The notes beneath the pieces were generated by a model. It searched no databases. It saw only the letters and a program-made list of their open reading frames with translations, and had not been told where the DNA came from. The position numbers and the translations under genes are program-made. DNA of 64,000 nucleotides, taken from assembly GCA_003331045.1 (NCBI GenBank), contig QENA01000023.1, forward strand, positions 65,787-129,786. Reading direction: 5' to 3'. Source of the DNA: Candidatus Tokpelaia sp. JSC189. GTDB lineage: Bacteria > Pseudomonadota > Alphaproteobacteria > Rhizobiales > Rhizobiaceae. Positions 50,548 through 60,390 of the stretch are shown here, in pieces; the first letter of the stretch is position 1, and every line of letters starts with the position of its first letter.

Positions 50548-51474
50548 TTAAGCTTTAAGCATCAAGTCAAGATTTTGGATTGCAGCACCTGACGCCCCCT
50601 TGCCCAAGTTATCCAGTATGGCAACAAGATTTACAATTCCTGTGTTATCAGTGCCGGTAATATAAATTTTCATCCGGTCAGTTTGGGCAAGCTCTTCTGC
50701 ATCAATACGTGTAGTAGCCAGAACATCTTTATATGAGGTGATTTCTACAATATCTTGATCTTGATAATGCATGCAGAAAATTTCATAAATTACCGATAAA
50801 TCTACCTTCTTTTCCAGAAGGCGCAAATGGAGTGGGATACAGACTACCATTCCCTGTGTAAAACGTCCAATCCCTGGTGTAAAAATAGGTGTTTTGGATA
50901 ACTGGCCATAAACCATGATTTCTGGCACATGTTTGTGTTTTAATGTTAGGCTGTAAAGAAAGTAATTGGCGTGGATTGCGTTGGAGTGGAATCGGTCTTC
51001 TATCTGGGCAATAAGCTGTTTTCCACCGCCTGTATAACCGGAAACTGCGTTGATGGATAGAGGATAATCTGCAGCCAGAAGTCCGGATTCGCGCAACGGA
51101 CGGATAAGGGCAATTGCACCTGTCGGATAACAACCTGGATTGCTGACATACTGTGCAGCGCTGATCCGGTGTTTCTGCTTTTTTGTCATTTCTGCAAATC
51201 CATAAACCCACCCGGGAGCAGTGCGATGGGCTGTTGAGCTGTCGATAATCCGGGTCGCATATCCTTCCAACAATTGTACAGCTTCCTGTGCTACATCATC
51301 CGGTAGGCAAAGAATGGCAATATCAGCCATGCGTAGATAATCTGTCCGCAAGCTGGTATTTCGGCGTTCAGCCTCTGGAATGGATAAAATGTCAAGATCA
51401 TTGCGTATTTTAAGACGGTTCCGGATCTGTAAACCCGTTGTTCCGTGTTCTCCGTCAATAAAAATTTTTATCAT
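50548..51474 (-). CDS. argC: N-acetyl-gamma-glutamyl-phosphate reductase, type 2
   Basis: NADPH-dependent reductase of arginine biosynthesis, 308 residues. It is the short type 2 form, starting MIKIFIDGEHGTTGLQI with the nucleotide-binding loop. The catalytic cysteine is in VSNPGCYPTGAIALIRPL near residue 117, and VSGYTGGGKQ follows. The gene stands alone; rpsI-rplM, often upstream in Rhizobiales, are not here. Its retention argues for at least partial arginine synthesis, which is notable because many host-restricted relatives such as classic Bartonella lack that pathway. Confidence 0.94.
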   Translation of the reverse strand: MIKIFIDGEHGTTGLQIRNRLKIRNDLDILSIPEAERRNTSLRTDYLRMADIAILCLPDDVAQEAVQLLEGYATRIIDSSTAHRTAPGWVYGFAEMTKKQKHRISAAQYVSNPGCYPTGAIALIRPLRESGLLAADYPLSINAVSGYTGGGKQLIAQIEDRFHSNAIHANYFLYSLTLKHKHVPEIMVYGQLSKTPIFTPGIGRFTQGMVVCIPLHLRLLEKKVDLSVIYEIFCMHYQDQDIVEITSYKDVLATTRIDAEELAQTDRMKIYITGTDNTGIVNLVAILDNLGKGASGAAIQNLDLMLKA

Positions 51475-51810
51475 AAAGTTCTAATTCCCAAAAAATTTTT
51501 CTTGCTTCTCATATGTTGTTTAATAAACCAAAATAGGAGCTACTAACAGCCGTAATTGTACTTGAATAAAAGTATCTCTACAGAAACTTTTTCTATTTAG
51601 AATGCTTTAAAAGGCGGCTGATAAATTGATATGACAGAAAATTATGGATATATAAACCTATTACTGTGGAATATTCTTGATATATCATTTTGTGTCGGAA
51701 ATTTTATATGTTATTAATATATCGTTATGTGTGCCAGAATGTTTTTTTCGGAAATTTTGAATAAGCTGGTACTACAGAAATATAAAAATAGAGGGTTTAA
51801 GGAATTATTC
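51475..51810. other. argC-glyA divergent spacer
   Basis: About 335 AT-rich bases between divergent genes; it must hold both promoters. No confident promoter, operator or riboswitch was recognised. The glyA ribosome-binding site AAGGA lies at its 3' end. Confidence 0.4.
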
Positions 51811-53118
51811 ATGACACAGGGATCGGATGCATTCATTGAACATTTTTTTAACAGAAATCTGGAATATGTTGATTCTGATATCTTTAATGCTATTCGCAGC
51901 GAACTTGATCGACAGCGTCATGGAATAGAGTTGATTGCCTCTGAGAATATTGTTTCACGTGCTGTAATGGAAGCTCAGGGTTCTGTATTAACGAACAAAT
52001 ATGCTGAGGGCTATTTTGGAAAACGCTATTATGGTGGCTGCCAATTTGTTGATATGGTTGAAGAACTGGCAATTAAGCGCGCCATTAAGTTGTTTGGTTG
52101 TGCTTTTGCCAATGTTCAGCCTAATTCAGGCAGTCAGATGAATCAGGCTGTATTTCTGGCACTTTTAACGCCAGGTGATACTTTCATGGGTCTTTCTCTC
52201 AATTCGGGTGGCCATTTGACCCATGGTTCGTCGGTTAATATGTCTGGCAAATGGTTTAATATTGTCCCCTATGGGGTACGCCATGAGGATCAGTTTCTTG
52301 ATATGGATGAAGTTGCAGCTCTGGCCTACCAGCATAGACCAAAGCTTATTTTGGCAGGAGGAACAGCGTATTCCCGTATTTGGGACTGGAGATGTTTCCG
52401 TGAAATTGCTGACGAGGTTGGTGCCTATCTGATGGTTGATATGGCGCATATTGCTGGTCTGGTAGCTGGTGGTGTTCATCCTTCGCCTTTGCCTTTTGCT
52501 CATGTTGTTACCACGACGACACATAAATCCTTGCGTGGCCCGCGTGGGGGGATGATTTTGACCAATGATGAGGCGATAGCCAACAGGATAAATTCTGCCG
52601 TATTTCCTGGTTTACAAGGCGGTCCACTGATGCATGTGATTGCCGCCAAGGCTGTTGCTTTTGGTGAAGCTTTGCAGCCTGAATTCAAAGCCTATGCAGC
52701 TAGGATGGTAGCCAATGCCCGTACTTTGGCTGATACCTTGCGGAAAAACGGCCTTGATATTGTATCTGGCGGTACAGATAACCACTTGATGCTGGTTGAT
52801 CTGCGTTCCAAGAATGTGACAGGTAAGCGTGCTGAAGCTGCTCTTGGGCGTGCTAATATTATCTGTAATAAAAATAGTATTCCGTTTGATCCCGAAAAGC
52901 CATTTGTGACATCTGGCATAAGGCTTGGCACCCCTGCGGGAACGACACGAGGATTTGGTGAAACTGAATTTAGGGAAATCGGCCTGCTGATTGCTGAGAT
53001 AGTGGATGGCTTGAAAAGTGCCAATTCGGATGAAGACAATGCGGCAGTTGAGGAAAGTGTTCGTAAAAAAATCATGTCCTTTACTGATAAATTCCCACTA
53101 TATCCCTATCTTAGATAA
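51811..53118 (+). CDS. glyA: Serine hydroxymethyltransferase
   Basis: PLP enzyme interconverting serine and glycine and supplying one-carbon units to tetrahydrofolate, 435 residues. The PLP lysine is Lys239 in [15 protein letters not shown]. Other markers are [35 protein letters not shown] and [19 protein letters not shown] start at the ATG at 51811, which follows AAGGA; the open frame from 51727 adds 28 atypical residues. Downstream the expected nrdR is a pseudogene, then ribD-ribE-ribH-nusB, so the ancestral operon order is intact apart from that loss. Confidence 0.97.
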   Translation: MTQGSDAFIEHFFNRNLEYVDSDIFNAIRSELDRQRHGIELIASENIVSRAVMEAQGSVLTNKYAEGYFGKRYYGGCQFVDMVEELAIKRAIKLFGCAFANVQPNSGSQMNQAVFLALLTPGDTFMGLSLNSGGHLTHGSSVNMSGKWFNIVPYGVRHEDQFLDMDEVAALAYQHRPKLILAGGTAYSRIWDWRCFREIADEVGAYLMVDMAHIAGLVAGGVHPSPLPFAHVVTTTTHKSLRGPRGGMILTNDEAIANRINSAVFPGLQGGPLMHVIAAKAVAFGEALQPEFKAYAARMVANARTLADTLRKNGLDIVSGGTDNHLMLVDLRSKNVTGKRAEAALGRANIICNKNSIPFDPEKPFVTSGIRLGTPAGTTRGFGETEFREIGLLIAEIVDGLKSANSDEDNAAVEESVRKKIMSFTDKFPLYPYLR

Positions 53119-53134
53119 AAAAATACTTCATATG

Positions 53135-53594
53135 ATGCACTGTCGCTCTTGAGGATACAAAGGTTAACGGTTTCTTGTCTAACTGAAGGCAGTTCCTGTT
53201 ATTAGATCGCACTGGATTTGCCATATCTGCGCCGGGCGTTTTACAATGTTCGAGTGGGTGCGGTTCCGAAAATTGATGGTTGTCAAAAAAACGGTAGGCG
53301 TATTCTTTTTGAATGTGATAAGCTTATGCCTTCAATGGAAATTGGATTACGTAAGTGAATCTTGGCAATAATCGTATTGAGCAGGCTGTATCGGGTATTG
53401 TTCATTAGCTTGAAAATGCGAGTGCTCTGTGGAGATAGCAACCAAAGAAGTTAGTCGCTTGATTATAGAATAACTGAAGGATAATAATTATAGTATTTAG
53501 ATACTATTTATTATAATTTCCGTAATGCCGGTGGTTTTATGATTTTGTTGATGAAGTTTTTGAGCCTCCATATAAAAAAGATAGAACAGAATTG
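53135..53594 (+). pseudogene. nrdR: Transcriptional repressor nrdR, degraded
   Basis: NrdR, the ATP-cone repressor of ribonucleotide reductase genes, is readable only after several frameshifts and stops. Fragments in order: MHCRS then a stop; VIRSHWICHICAGRFTMFEW and VRFRKLMVVKK at about 53200-53295 (family: GGRFTTFERV.LREL.V.KK); KNGRRILFECDKL after a +1 shift; RIEQAVSGIVH, stop, LENASA; EIATKEVSRLIIE, stop, LKD; YNFRNAGGF; and DFVDEVFEP just before ribD. The zinc-finger cysteines are mostly lost. The glyA-nrdR-ribD position is the standard one. The last fragment is in frame with ribD. Confidence 0.9.
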
Positions 53595-54710
53595 ATGTCT
53601 ATTTTACAAGATTGCCAGCATAATGATGATCGTTTTATGGCTGCTGCTATCCGATTCGCACGCTATAATCTTGGACGGACGGCAGAAAATCCTTCTGTTG
53701 GTGCCCTGATTATACGTGATGATGGTGCCGGGCCTTATATTGTCGGGCGTGGTATGACAGCGTTTGGTGGCAGGCCGCATGCTGAAACTGAGGCATTGGC
53801 TGAAGCTTGCTTACTTGCCCGGGATAGCACTATGTATGTCACACTTGAACCTTGTTCACACTTTGGCATGGTTCCACCATGTGTCGATGCGCTGGTTGCT
53901 GCTGGTGTCAAGCGTGTTGTCATTTCTGCTGGTGACCCGGATCCTCGTGTGAATGGTAGTGGCATAAAATGTCTTAGACAGGCTGGCATTGAGGTTACAG
54001 AGCATGTTCTGGCTGATGTAGCAAGGGAAGGGCTTAGTGCCTATTTTTGCCGCAAACGGTTGCAACGGCCTGAAATAACATTGAAGCTTGCTATTTCCGC
54101 GGATGGATACATAGGCCGGGAAAATGAAGGAGGTGTTGCAGTCAGCGGAGTCATTTCGCGGGCGCAGGTGCATATTCTGCGGGCAGAAAATGATGCTATC
54201 CTTGTCGGAATCGACACAGTCGTGATGGATGATCCAATGCTGGATTGTCGTCTATCGGGTATGGAGGTGCGTTCACCCATTCGTATTATTCTTGATAGCC
54301 AGCTTCGTCTGCCTCTTGATTGTAATCTGGTTAAGACGGCCAAACAGTATCCGGTATGGGTTGCTTGTAATGAAGCAGTTTGCTCCGGCTGTATGAAATC
54401 TCTAGAATCAGCAGGTTGCCGTATCATTCCTTGTAAAGGAGAAGAGAGAGGGATCGATCTGCAAGATCTGCTTATCCAATTAACACAGATGAAAATTAAT
54501 TCTCTTCTGGTTGAAGGGGGGGCAAAAGTCGCTACTTCATTCTGGAAAAATAACCTTGTTGACCGGCTTATTCTATTTCAAAGTCCATTGCTTATTGGTA
54601 CAGGGGGGTACAAAGCACCAGATTTCCGAGAGCATATAGCGAAATATAAAAAAACAGGTGTTCAGAAGTTCGGGGAAGACTGCTCTATACAATGGGAAAG
54701 GGTTGCTTGA
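53595..54710 (+). CDS. ribD: Bifunctional riboflavin deaminase/reductase RibD
   Basis: Performs the deamination and side-chain reduction steps of riboflavin synthesis, 371 residues. The N-terminal cytidine-deaminase-like domain has the zinc site HAETEAL and EPCSHFGMVPPC at about 55-90. The C-terminal reductase domain starts around LKLAISADGYIGREN and includes VGIDTVVMDDPML and LLVEGGAKVATSF. The ATG at 53595 lacks a good ribosome-binding site and lies in frame with the tail of the nrdR wreck, so initiation may once have depended on coupling to nrdR. ribE overlaps the stop (TGATG). Confidence 0.93.
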   Translation: MSILQDCQHNDDRFMAAAIRFARYNLGRTAENPSVGALIIRDDGAGPYIVGRGMTAFGGRPHAETEALAEACLLARDSTMYVTLEPCSHFGMVPPCVDALVAAGVKRVVISAGDPDPRVNGSGIKCLRQAGIEVTEHVLADVAREGLSAYFCRKRLQRPEITLKLAISADGYIGRENEGGVAVSGVISRAQVHILRAENDAILVGIDTVVMDDPMLDCRLSGMEVRSPIRIILDSQLRLPLDCNLVKTAKQYPVWVACNEAVCSGCMKSLESAGCRIIPCKGEERGIDLQDLLIQLTQMKINSLLVEGGAKVATSFWKNNLVDRLILFQSPLLIGTGGYKAPDFREHIAKYKKTGVQKFGEDCSIQWERVA

Positions 54711-55315
54711 TGTTTACAGGTCTTGTTACATCTATTGGAACAATCGAAAATTGTAGAAAACTAAAAGAAAGTGTGCGGTTATGTATTTCTGCAGATTGTG
54801 GTCTCAAAACCATTGAAATTGGTGCTTCTATTTCCTGTTCGGGAATATGCCTGACCGTTGTGGATCTACCTACCAAGCGTGATGGTACTCGCTGGTTTAC
54901 AGTTGAGGCTTGGGAAGAGGCTCTGCGGCTGACTACACTTTTATCTTGGGATGTGGGAACTCGTATCAACCTTGAGCGTTCTTTAAAATTAGGCGATGAG
55001 ATGGGAGGGCATCTTGTTTCTGGGCACATTGATAATGTTGCGAAGATTTTGTCTGTTCAGGATGAAGGGTACGCCCGCCGTTTTAAGATCAGGGTGCCTA
55101 TGCATCTGGCGCCGTTTATCGCTCCAAAGGGTTCAGTATGTCTCGATGGGACCTCACTGACGGTCAATTATGTTGATGGAAATACTTTTAATGTGTTGTT
55201 GATTCGTCATACGTTGGATGTGACAACTTGGGATGAGCGTAAACCCGGGGATGATGTCAATATTGAGATTGATCAGCTTGCTCGTTATGCCGGCCGGTTT
55301 ACCGAATTTGCATAA
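54710..55315 (+). CDS. ribE: Riboflavin synthase alpha chain
   Basis: Dismutates two 6,7-dimethyl-8-ribityllumazines to riboflavin, 201 residues. The N terminus MFTGLVTSIG is diagnostic, and the two lumazine-binding repeats are present: CSGICLTVVDL in the first, and LDGTSLTVNYVDG in the second, with GGHLVSGHIDN between. The ATG overlaps the ribD stop codon, so the two are translationally coupled. ribH follows 136 bases later. Some databases name this gene ribC. Confidence 0.95.
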   Translation: MFTGLVTSIGTIENCRKLKESVRLCISADCGLKTIEIGASISCSGICLTVVDLPTKRDGTRWFTVEAWEEALRLTTLLSWDVGTRINLERSLKLGDEMGGHLVSGHIDNVAKILSVQDEGYARRFKIRVPMHLAPFIAPKGSVCLDGTSLTVNYVDGNTFNVLLIRHTLDVTTWDERKPGDDVNIEIDQLARYAGRFTEFA

Positions 55316-55451
55316 AAAAATAATTAAGTACTGATAAAATAGAAATAGCATATATTTTGAATAGATAAGCTGCTGTTTATTAGTTGTTTTTATCCGGATT
55401 ATAGAAATAGGTATGTCATAATGCTATTTTCTTTTTCTGCCGGAGTTTTTA

Positions 55452-55904
55452 ATGAATAAGAAGCCATCAAAAAATTTACATTTGTTAATTGTTGAAGCCC
55501 GGTTTTATGAGGAGTTTTCCGAGGCTTTGCTTGAAGGGGCAAAGGTGGTATTGCAGCAAGCTGGAGCAAGTTATGAAGTTATAACTGTGCCTGGTGCGCT
55601 TGAAGTGCCGGCAGTGATTGCGTTTGCAGAAAAGAGTAAAATCTTTTTTGACGGCTATATCGCTCTTGGATGTGTTATTCGCGGTGAAACACATCATTTT
55701 GATATTGTTGCCAATGAATCATGCCGAGGCCTGAATGATTTGAGTATCCATTACAAACTTGCCATTGGTAACGGTATCCTAACTGTTGAGAATAAAGGGC
55801 AGGCTTGGGAACGGACTCATATGCAAAAAAGGGACAAGGGTGGCTTTGCAGCAAAGGCAGCCCTTGAAATGATTGCAATAAAGAAAAAACTTGGAGTAGG
55901 TTAG
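55452..55904 (+). CDS. ribH: 6,7-dimethyl-8-ribityllumazine synthase
   Basis: Penultimate enzyme of riboflavin synthesis, 150 residues. Active-site segments are present: [28 protein letters not shown], and [19 protein letters not shown] with the catalytic histidine. [16 protein letters not shown] near the C terminus binds phosphate. CCGGAGTTTTTA before the ATG supplies the ribosome-binding site. The stop overlaps the GTG start of nusB, the common ribH-nusB coupling. Confidence 0.96.
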   Translation: MNKKPSKNLHLLIVEARFYEEFSEALLEGAKVVLQQAGASYEVITVPGALEVPAVIAFAEKSKIFFDGYIALGCVIRGETHHFDIVANESCRGLNDLSIHYKLAIGNGILTVENKGQAWERTHMQKRDKGGFAAKAALEMIAIKKKLGVG

Positions 55905-56383
55905 TGGCGGCAAGCAGAAATACAACACGAACGTTTCGGTGGCAGGCCAACAAGCGTGGCGCTGCGAGATTAGCTGCTGTACAGGCGCTGTACCAGATGG
56001 ATGTTGTCGGAACGGGGGTTATGGAAACTGTCGCGGAATATGAGGTTTTCCGATTGGGTAAGGATCTTGACGGAAAACAGTATCTCGCAGCAGATCCTCA
56101 GTGGTTCCGTTCTATCATTACAGGTGTTGTTGCAGAGCAGAAGATTCTAGATCCTATGATTTGTCGGACATTACCTGAGACATGGCCTCTATCTCGTCTG
56201 GATTTAACATTGCGGGCCATTTTGCGGGCCGGAGTTTGGGAATTAAAAAAACGTAAAGATATTCCAACTGCAGTCATTGTGTCAGAATATATTGATATCG
56301 CCAAAGCCTTTTTTGAGACAGAAGAGCCGAAGCTTGTTAACGCATTGCTAGATCGATTGGCTAGAGAACTGAGACCGATATAA
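55904..56383 (+). CDS. nusB: Transcription antitermination factor NusB
   Basis: Binds boxA RNA with NusE/S10 in rRNA antitermination, 159 residues. The all-helical fold shows [17 protein letters not shown] at the N terminus and the conserved [15 protein letters not shown] followed by [18 protein letters not shown]. It starts at a GTG overlapping the ribH stop (TAGTG). It closes the riboflavin operon; the thiL gene often found next is absent, and convergent bamE follows. Confidence 0.95.
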   Translation: MAASRNTTRTFRWQANKRGAARLAAVQALYQMDVVGTGVMETVAEYEVFRLGKDLDGKQYLAADPQWFRSIITGVVAEQKILDPMICRTLPETWPLSRLDLTLRAILRAGVWELKKRKDIPTAVIVSEYIDIAKAFFETEEPKLVNALLDRLARELRPI

Positions 56384-56433
56384 TCTGGAAGTGTATATGC
56401 CGACACTTATTTAAATTCAGAAATTCCGGATAA

Positions 56434-56952
56434 TCAGCGAGATATTATTGGCAGGCCTGTTGCGGGCACTGCTTTTACTCCTTTGATTAACTGGATCAGG
56501 AAGGATTGCTCCTTGCCCTGGATCGGTGTGGTTCTTGAGACAAAATCAAAAAGCTTGCTATCCTGTAAGCCATAATTAGCAATTTTTTTCACCTGTCCTT
56601 GATTATTAAAATATATAGCTAGAATAGAGCGGTCAATCACCTTGGGTTTCATAAACTGTGCCCTGCGATACCGTGTCTGTGAGATATAATAGAATACCTC
56701 ACTATCAAATATTGCGGTTGTGGAAGGAAAACCAAGGGCTAGAAGAATTTGATCACGATTTGAGCCAACTGAGATTGTTTTAAGGGCAGCAGGATCAACT
56801 ACATATCCTTCAGTATAAGTTTGGCTTGTACGCAAAAGGTCATTTGTTTTACAAGCAGGTACTGTTATTGCAATTGTTAACAGAAAACCAATTTTTATGC
56901 TATGTGCTATATATTTTGTGATGATAGTTTTATGGAACAAAGATATCTCCAT
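56434..56952 (-). CDS. bamE: Outer membrane assembly lipoprotein BamE/OmlA
   Basis: Small lipoprotein of the BAM complex (SmpA/OmlA family), 172 residues. A signal peptide with hydrophobic LLTIAITVPAC ends in a lipobox-like VPAC with the cysteine near residue 34. The mature SmpA domain contains ISVGSNRDQILLALGFPSTT and FYYISQTRYRRAQFMKPKV, typical of Rhizobiales OmlA. The ATG at 56952 is used; a TTG one codon earlier is in frame. It is divergent from DUF177. The ubiquinol-cytochrome c chaperone gene often lying between them in relatives is missing. Confidence 0.92.
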   Translation of the reverse strand: MEISLFHKTIITKYIAHSIKIGFLLTIAITVPACKTNDLLRTSQTYTEGYVVDPAALKTISVGSNRDQILLALGFPSTTAIFDSEVFYYISQTRYRRAQFMKPKVIDRSILAIYFNNQGQVKKIANYGLQDSKLFDFVSRTTPIQGKEQSFLIQLIKGVKAVPATGLPIISR

Positions 56953-57179
56953 CAATGGTTTGGCGTTGAAAAAACCCCTTTACTTATGGCAACTTCGGTA
57001 AAGTAACTTGACCTTTATTACAACAATATGCTGCAAAAGGAACCATTTATAATAAACAAGGTTTCGTAACTATGATGAAATCTATCTAATTAGATTTTAA
57101 AATCAGTAAATAAAAAAATTGTCAGCACCAAGGTATAGATCAATTAGATCTCTTAATATCTTCCTCAAAGGAGCCTATT

Positions 57180-57725
57180 ATGGCATTTGCGCTTTCCTAT
57201 CCAGTTAATGTGCGTTCTTTTCCTACCAAGGGTTTTGATCTTGTATTGGATATAGGTGCAAAAGAGCGGCGCAAACTTGCTGATAATCACGGCCTTCTTT
57301 CTGTGGATGAATTTTCAGTAGACTTCCATCTGCGTCTTTGGAAAAGGCAAGGTATAAAATTACAGGGGCATATAAAAGCATTCGTTACGCAAAAATGTAT
57401 CATAACAGCAGAGTCTATAAAAAATTATATATGTCAGTCATTTGAGGTGATTTATGTACCACGGGATTCACGACTTGCAAAGTTTTTTAGGGATGAAGAT
57501 GTGCGAGAGCTTTTTCTTAATATAGAAGGGCCAGATGCGCCGGAAATCTTTGAGGGAAAGGAAATTGATATTGGTGCAGTTGCCGAAGAGTTTTTTGAAC
57601 TTTCAATTGATCCTTATCCTCGAAATCAAGGAGCATTGTTAAAAAATGAAATATCCGAAAATGGTGGGGGAGGAGAAGCTGCTCAGTCACCTTTTCCCGT
57701 TCTGGAGTGTTTAAAGCGCCCCTGA
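57180..57725 (+). CDS. DUF177/YceD family protein
   Basis: Member of the YceD (DUF177) family, linked to 23S rRNA and ribosome metabolism in other bacteria and usually encoded with rpmF or plsX. It has 181 residues. The central part includes a single-cysteine FVTQKCIITAESIKNYICQ, then FEVIYVPRD, and EEFFELSIDPYPRNQG near residues 140-155. The C terminus has the family ending SPFPVLECLKR. The ATG follows AAAGGAGCC. plsX lies 145 bases downstream, the usual partner in alphaproteobacteria, where rpmF is often not between them. Confidence 0.88.
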   Translation: MAFALSYPVNVRSFPTKGFDLVLDIGAKERRKLADNHGLLSVDEFSVDFHLRLWKRQGIKLQGHIKAFVTQKCIITAESIKNYICQSFEVIYVPRDSRLAKFFRDEDVRELFLNIEGPDAPEIFEGKEIDIGAVAEEFFELSIDPYPRNQGALLKNEISENGGGGEAAQSPFPVLECLKRP

Positions 57726-57870
57726 GTTGGCTGTGGCTTAGAATGGAAAAGGCATTTGTATACATGATGAGAAACAAAACTTTCCATGGTTATGAGAGCC
57801 GTTTATCAATGATCTAGGTAGATCCTAAAAGATTGAAATGTTATTAGCGTATATTTATAGGAAAAGTTTC

Positions 57871-58920
57871 GTGATTACAATTGCAGTTGATGCCATGGGT
57901 GGAGATATCGGACCTGAGGTTACGATCGCAGGTTCTGCCTTGGCCTTGAAACGCTATCCCGATATGCAGTTGATTTTTTATGGACTTGTCCAGAAAGTAG
58001 AGCCGGTTTTTAAAAAATATCCAGAACTTGCGGATTGCATCTTTTATGCAACGCAGACAGCAACCCAAATGGATGAAAAACCAAGCCAGGCATTGCGTAA
58101 CGGGCGTGGTAAATCTTCCATGTGGTATGCAGTTGAAGCCGTGAAAAAAGGTGAAGCAAATGCCTGTGTATCTGCAGGAAACACCGGTGCGCTGATGGCA
58201 ATGTCCTATTTCTGTCTGCGCATGATGGCAGAGGCGGAAAGGCCAGGTATTGCTGGTATTTGGCCTACATTGCGGGGTGAAAGTATTGTTCTTGATATTG
58301 GTGCAACAATCGGTGCCGATGCGGATCAGCTGGTGGATTTTGCAGTGATGGGAGCAGGTATGTTCCGTGCTCTTTATCATGTAAAAAAACCGACAGTTGG
58401 ATTGCTTAATGTAGGAGTAGAGGAAGTCAAGGGACTGGAGGAAATCCGTAAAGCCAGCCATATTTTGAGGGCAGTGAAGTCTGAATCGCTTGAATACAAA
58501 GGCTTCGTCGAGGGCAATGATATTGGCAGTGGCACTGTGGATGTTGTGGTGACGGAAGGTTTTGTTGGCAATGTTGCTCTTAAAACAGCTGAAGGGACTG
58601 TCCGTCAAGCAGCCAGAATACTTGGTGACGCTATGCGCCAGTCATTTTTATCCCGCATGGGGTATTTTATTGCCTCAGGGGCGTTTCATCGTTTTCGGAA
58701 AAAGCTTGATCCGCGCAAGGTGAATGGCGGTGTACTTCTAGGGCTTAATGGAGTTGTGATAAAAAGTCATGGCGGAACAGATTCAGAAGGCTTTGCATCT
58801 GCTTTGCGTGTCGGCTATGAAATGGTAAAGAATGAACTTCTTGGCAAAATTTCTGCTGACCTATGCCATTTTCATGAAAACAGTCCTATTCTGCCCATTC
58901 TACAGGAAGATATAGAATAA
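57871..58920 (+). CDS. plsX: Phosphate acyltransferase PlsX
   Basis: Makes acyl-phosphate from acyl-ACP, the first committed step of phosphatidate synthesis with PlsY. About 349 residues. The N terminus [18 protein letters not shown] is diagnostic. [28 protein letters not shown] and [17 protein letters not shown] complete the family pattern. I start at a GTG at 57871, with AGGAAA eight bases upstream; the open frame reaches an ATG at 57838 without a ribosome-binding site. It is coupled by context to fabH, 84 bases downstream. Confidence 0.95.
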   Translation: MITIAVDAMGGDIGPEVTIAGSALALKRYPDMQLIFYGLVQKVEPVFKKYPELADCIFYATQTATQMDEKPSQALRNGRGKSSMWYAVEAVKKGEANACVSAGNTGALMAMSYFCLRMMAEAERPGIAGIWPTLRGESIVLDIGATIGADADQLVDFAVMGAGMFRALYHVKKPTVGLLNVGVEEVKGLEEIRKASHILRAVKSESLEYKGFVEGNDIGSGTVDVVVTEGFVGNVALKTAEGTVRQAARILGDAMRQSFLSRMGYFIASGAFHRFRKKLDPRKVNGGVLLGLNGVVIKSHGGTDSEGFASALRVGYEMVKNELLGKISADLCHFHENSPILPILQEDIE

Positions 58921-59004
58921 CTTATGATTAATCACACTAATAATGGTATATTATATGCAAAGTTATCTGAAAAAGCGCGGATCAGATACTGAAGGAATAG
59001 AAAA

Positions 59005-59976
59005 ATGATACGATCTGCGATCTGTGGTATTGGGATAGCATTACCTGAACGTGTAGTAAAAAATGCTGAGCTTGAAAAAATTGTAAAGACATCTGATGAA
59101 TGGATTGTACAGCGTACAGGTATCCGCCAGCGTTATGTTGCCGGAGAGGGAGAGACAACGGTCAGTCTAGGGGCGCAGGCTGCACGTAATGCGCTGGACA
59201 GTGCGGGACTGAGCATAAAGGATATTGATTGCATCATTTTGGCTACTTCAACAGCGGATCATACATTTCCCGCCTCAGCAACCGAGATCCAGAAAATTCT
59301 GGGAATGACGCTTGGCTTTGCCTTTGATATTCAAGCTGTATGCTCGGGATTTATTTTTGCCCTTGCGACAGCGGATCTTTATCTACGTGGTGAAATGGTA
59401 AAACGCGTGCTGGTTATCGGTTCCGAGACATTTTCACGTATTCTTAATTGGAAAGACCGCACAACCTGTGTTTTGTTTGGTGATGGAGCGGGTGCTGTTG
59501 TGCTTGAGGCAATTGAAGGTAGGGGAGCGATCCAAGATCAAGGCATTTTGGCATCCAAATTGCGTTCAGATGGCCGCCATATGGAAAAGCTTTATGTTGA
59601 TGGCGGCCCTTCAATGACCCAGACAACGGGACATTTGCGCATGGAAGGACGGGAGGTTTTCAAATATGCTATCGGCATGATTACAGATGTGGTGGATGCC
59701 TGTTTTAATATTGCTGGTATTGGGCCTGAGAGCTTGGATTGGTTTGTACCTCATCAAGCCAATAAGCGGATTATTGATGCCTCTGCCCGTAAATTGGGCA
59801 TTGCAGATGAAAAAGTTGTAGTTACTATCGGTGAACATGGTAATACATCAGCTGCTTCTGTTCCTTTGGCGCTTGCCGTTGCTGTAAACGACGGACGTAT
59901 CAGGAAAGGTGATCTTATCATGCTTGAAGCAATGGGGGGAGGATTTACATGGGGTGCTATGCTTTTACGTTGGTAG
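59005..59976 (+). CDS. fabH: 3-oxoacyl-ACP synthase III
   Basis: Initiates fatty acid synthesis by condensing acetyl-CoA with malonyl-ACP, 323 residues. The catalytic triad of the KAS III class is present: Cys113 in QAVCSGF, His in [10 protein letters not shown] and Asn in [12 protein letters not shown]. The N-terminal [14 protein letters not shown] and the C-terminal [13 protein letters not shown] are typical. AAGGAATAGAAAA supplies the ribosome-binding site. It is followed by ihfA and a MerR regulator, a conserved alphaproteobacterial order. Confidence 0.97.
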   Translation: MIRSAICGIGIALPERVVKNAELEKIVKTSDEWIVQRTGIRQRYVAGEGETTVSLGAQAARNALDSAGLSIKDIDCIILATSTADHTFPASATEIQKILGMTLGFAFDIQAVCSGFIFALATADLYLRGEMVKRVLVIGSETFSRILNWKDRTTCVLFGDGAGAVVLEAIEGRGAIQDQGILASKLRSDGRHMEKLYVDGGPSMTQTTGHLRMEGREVFKYAIGMITDVVDACFNIAGIGPESLDWFVPHQANKRIIDASARKLGIADEKVVVTIGEHGNTSAASVPLALAVAVNDGRIRKGDLIMLEAMGGGFTWGAMLLRW

Positions 59977-60078
59977 AAGTGTTTTAAAGGTTACAATTTA
60001 TAGTTGCTTACTTGACCGATTCAACGTGAAAAGTATAACAAATTCATTAACCAGTTACATTATAAAGGGTTGCTCCCA

Positions 60079-60390
60079 ATGGCAGGTAAAACCGTTACGC
60101 GCGCAGATTTGGCGGATGCCGTCTGCAGAGAGGTAGGTTTATCCCGAACAGAATCTGCAGCTTTAGTCGAAATGATTATTGGTGAGGTTTGTGATGCAAT
60201 CGTGAAAGGAGAGGCAGTGAAATTGTCTTCTTTTGCGACTTTTCAGGTGCGTGAAAAAAGTGAACGTGTTGGGCGTAATCCTAAAACGGGTGAGGAAGTT
60301 CCTATTTGCTCGCGCAGAGTTATGACATTTAAAGCTTCTAATGTGCTGAAAAAGCGTATCCTTGATGGCTATCGCAAACTCAACAAATGA
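60079..60390 (+). CDS. ihfA: Integration host factor alpha subunit
   Basis: DNA-bending IHF subunit, 103 residues. It starts [20 protein letters not shown] and has the beta-arm [20 protein letters not shown], including the DNA-intercalating Pro. The frame opens three codons earlier at a TTG, but the ATG at 60079 matches the family. It partners IhfB, encoded elsewhere, and lies between fabH and the MerR regulator as in other Rhizobiales. Unlike hupB at 22977, it has the IHF-alpha N terminus. Confidence 0.94.
   Translation: MAGKTVTRADLADAVCREVGLSRTESAALVEMIIGEVCDAIVKGEAVKLSSFATFQVREKSERVGRNPKTGEEVPICSRRVMTFKASNVLKKRILDGYRKLNK

Noticed and set aside
53119..53594. Possible FMN riboswitch before ribD
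   Set aside because: The interval is fully explained by nrdR remnants, and none of the conserved RFN element segments were recognised.
57844..58608. A 254-codon antisense frame over plsX
   Set aside because: Composition is that of a reverse shadow (many His, Cys and Asn), with no recognisable domain, and plsX is unequivocal.
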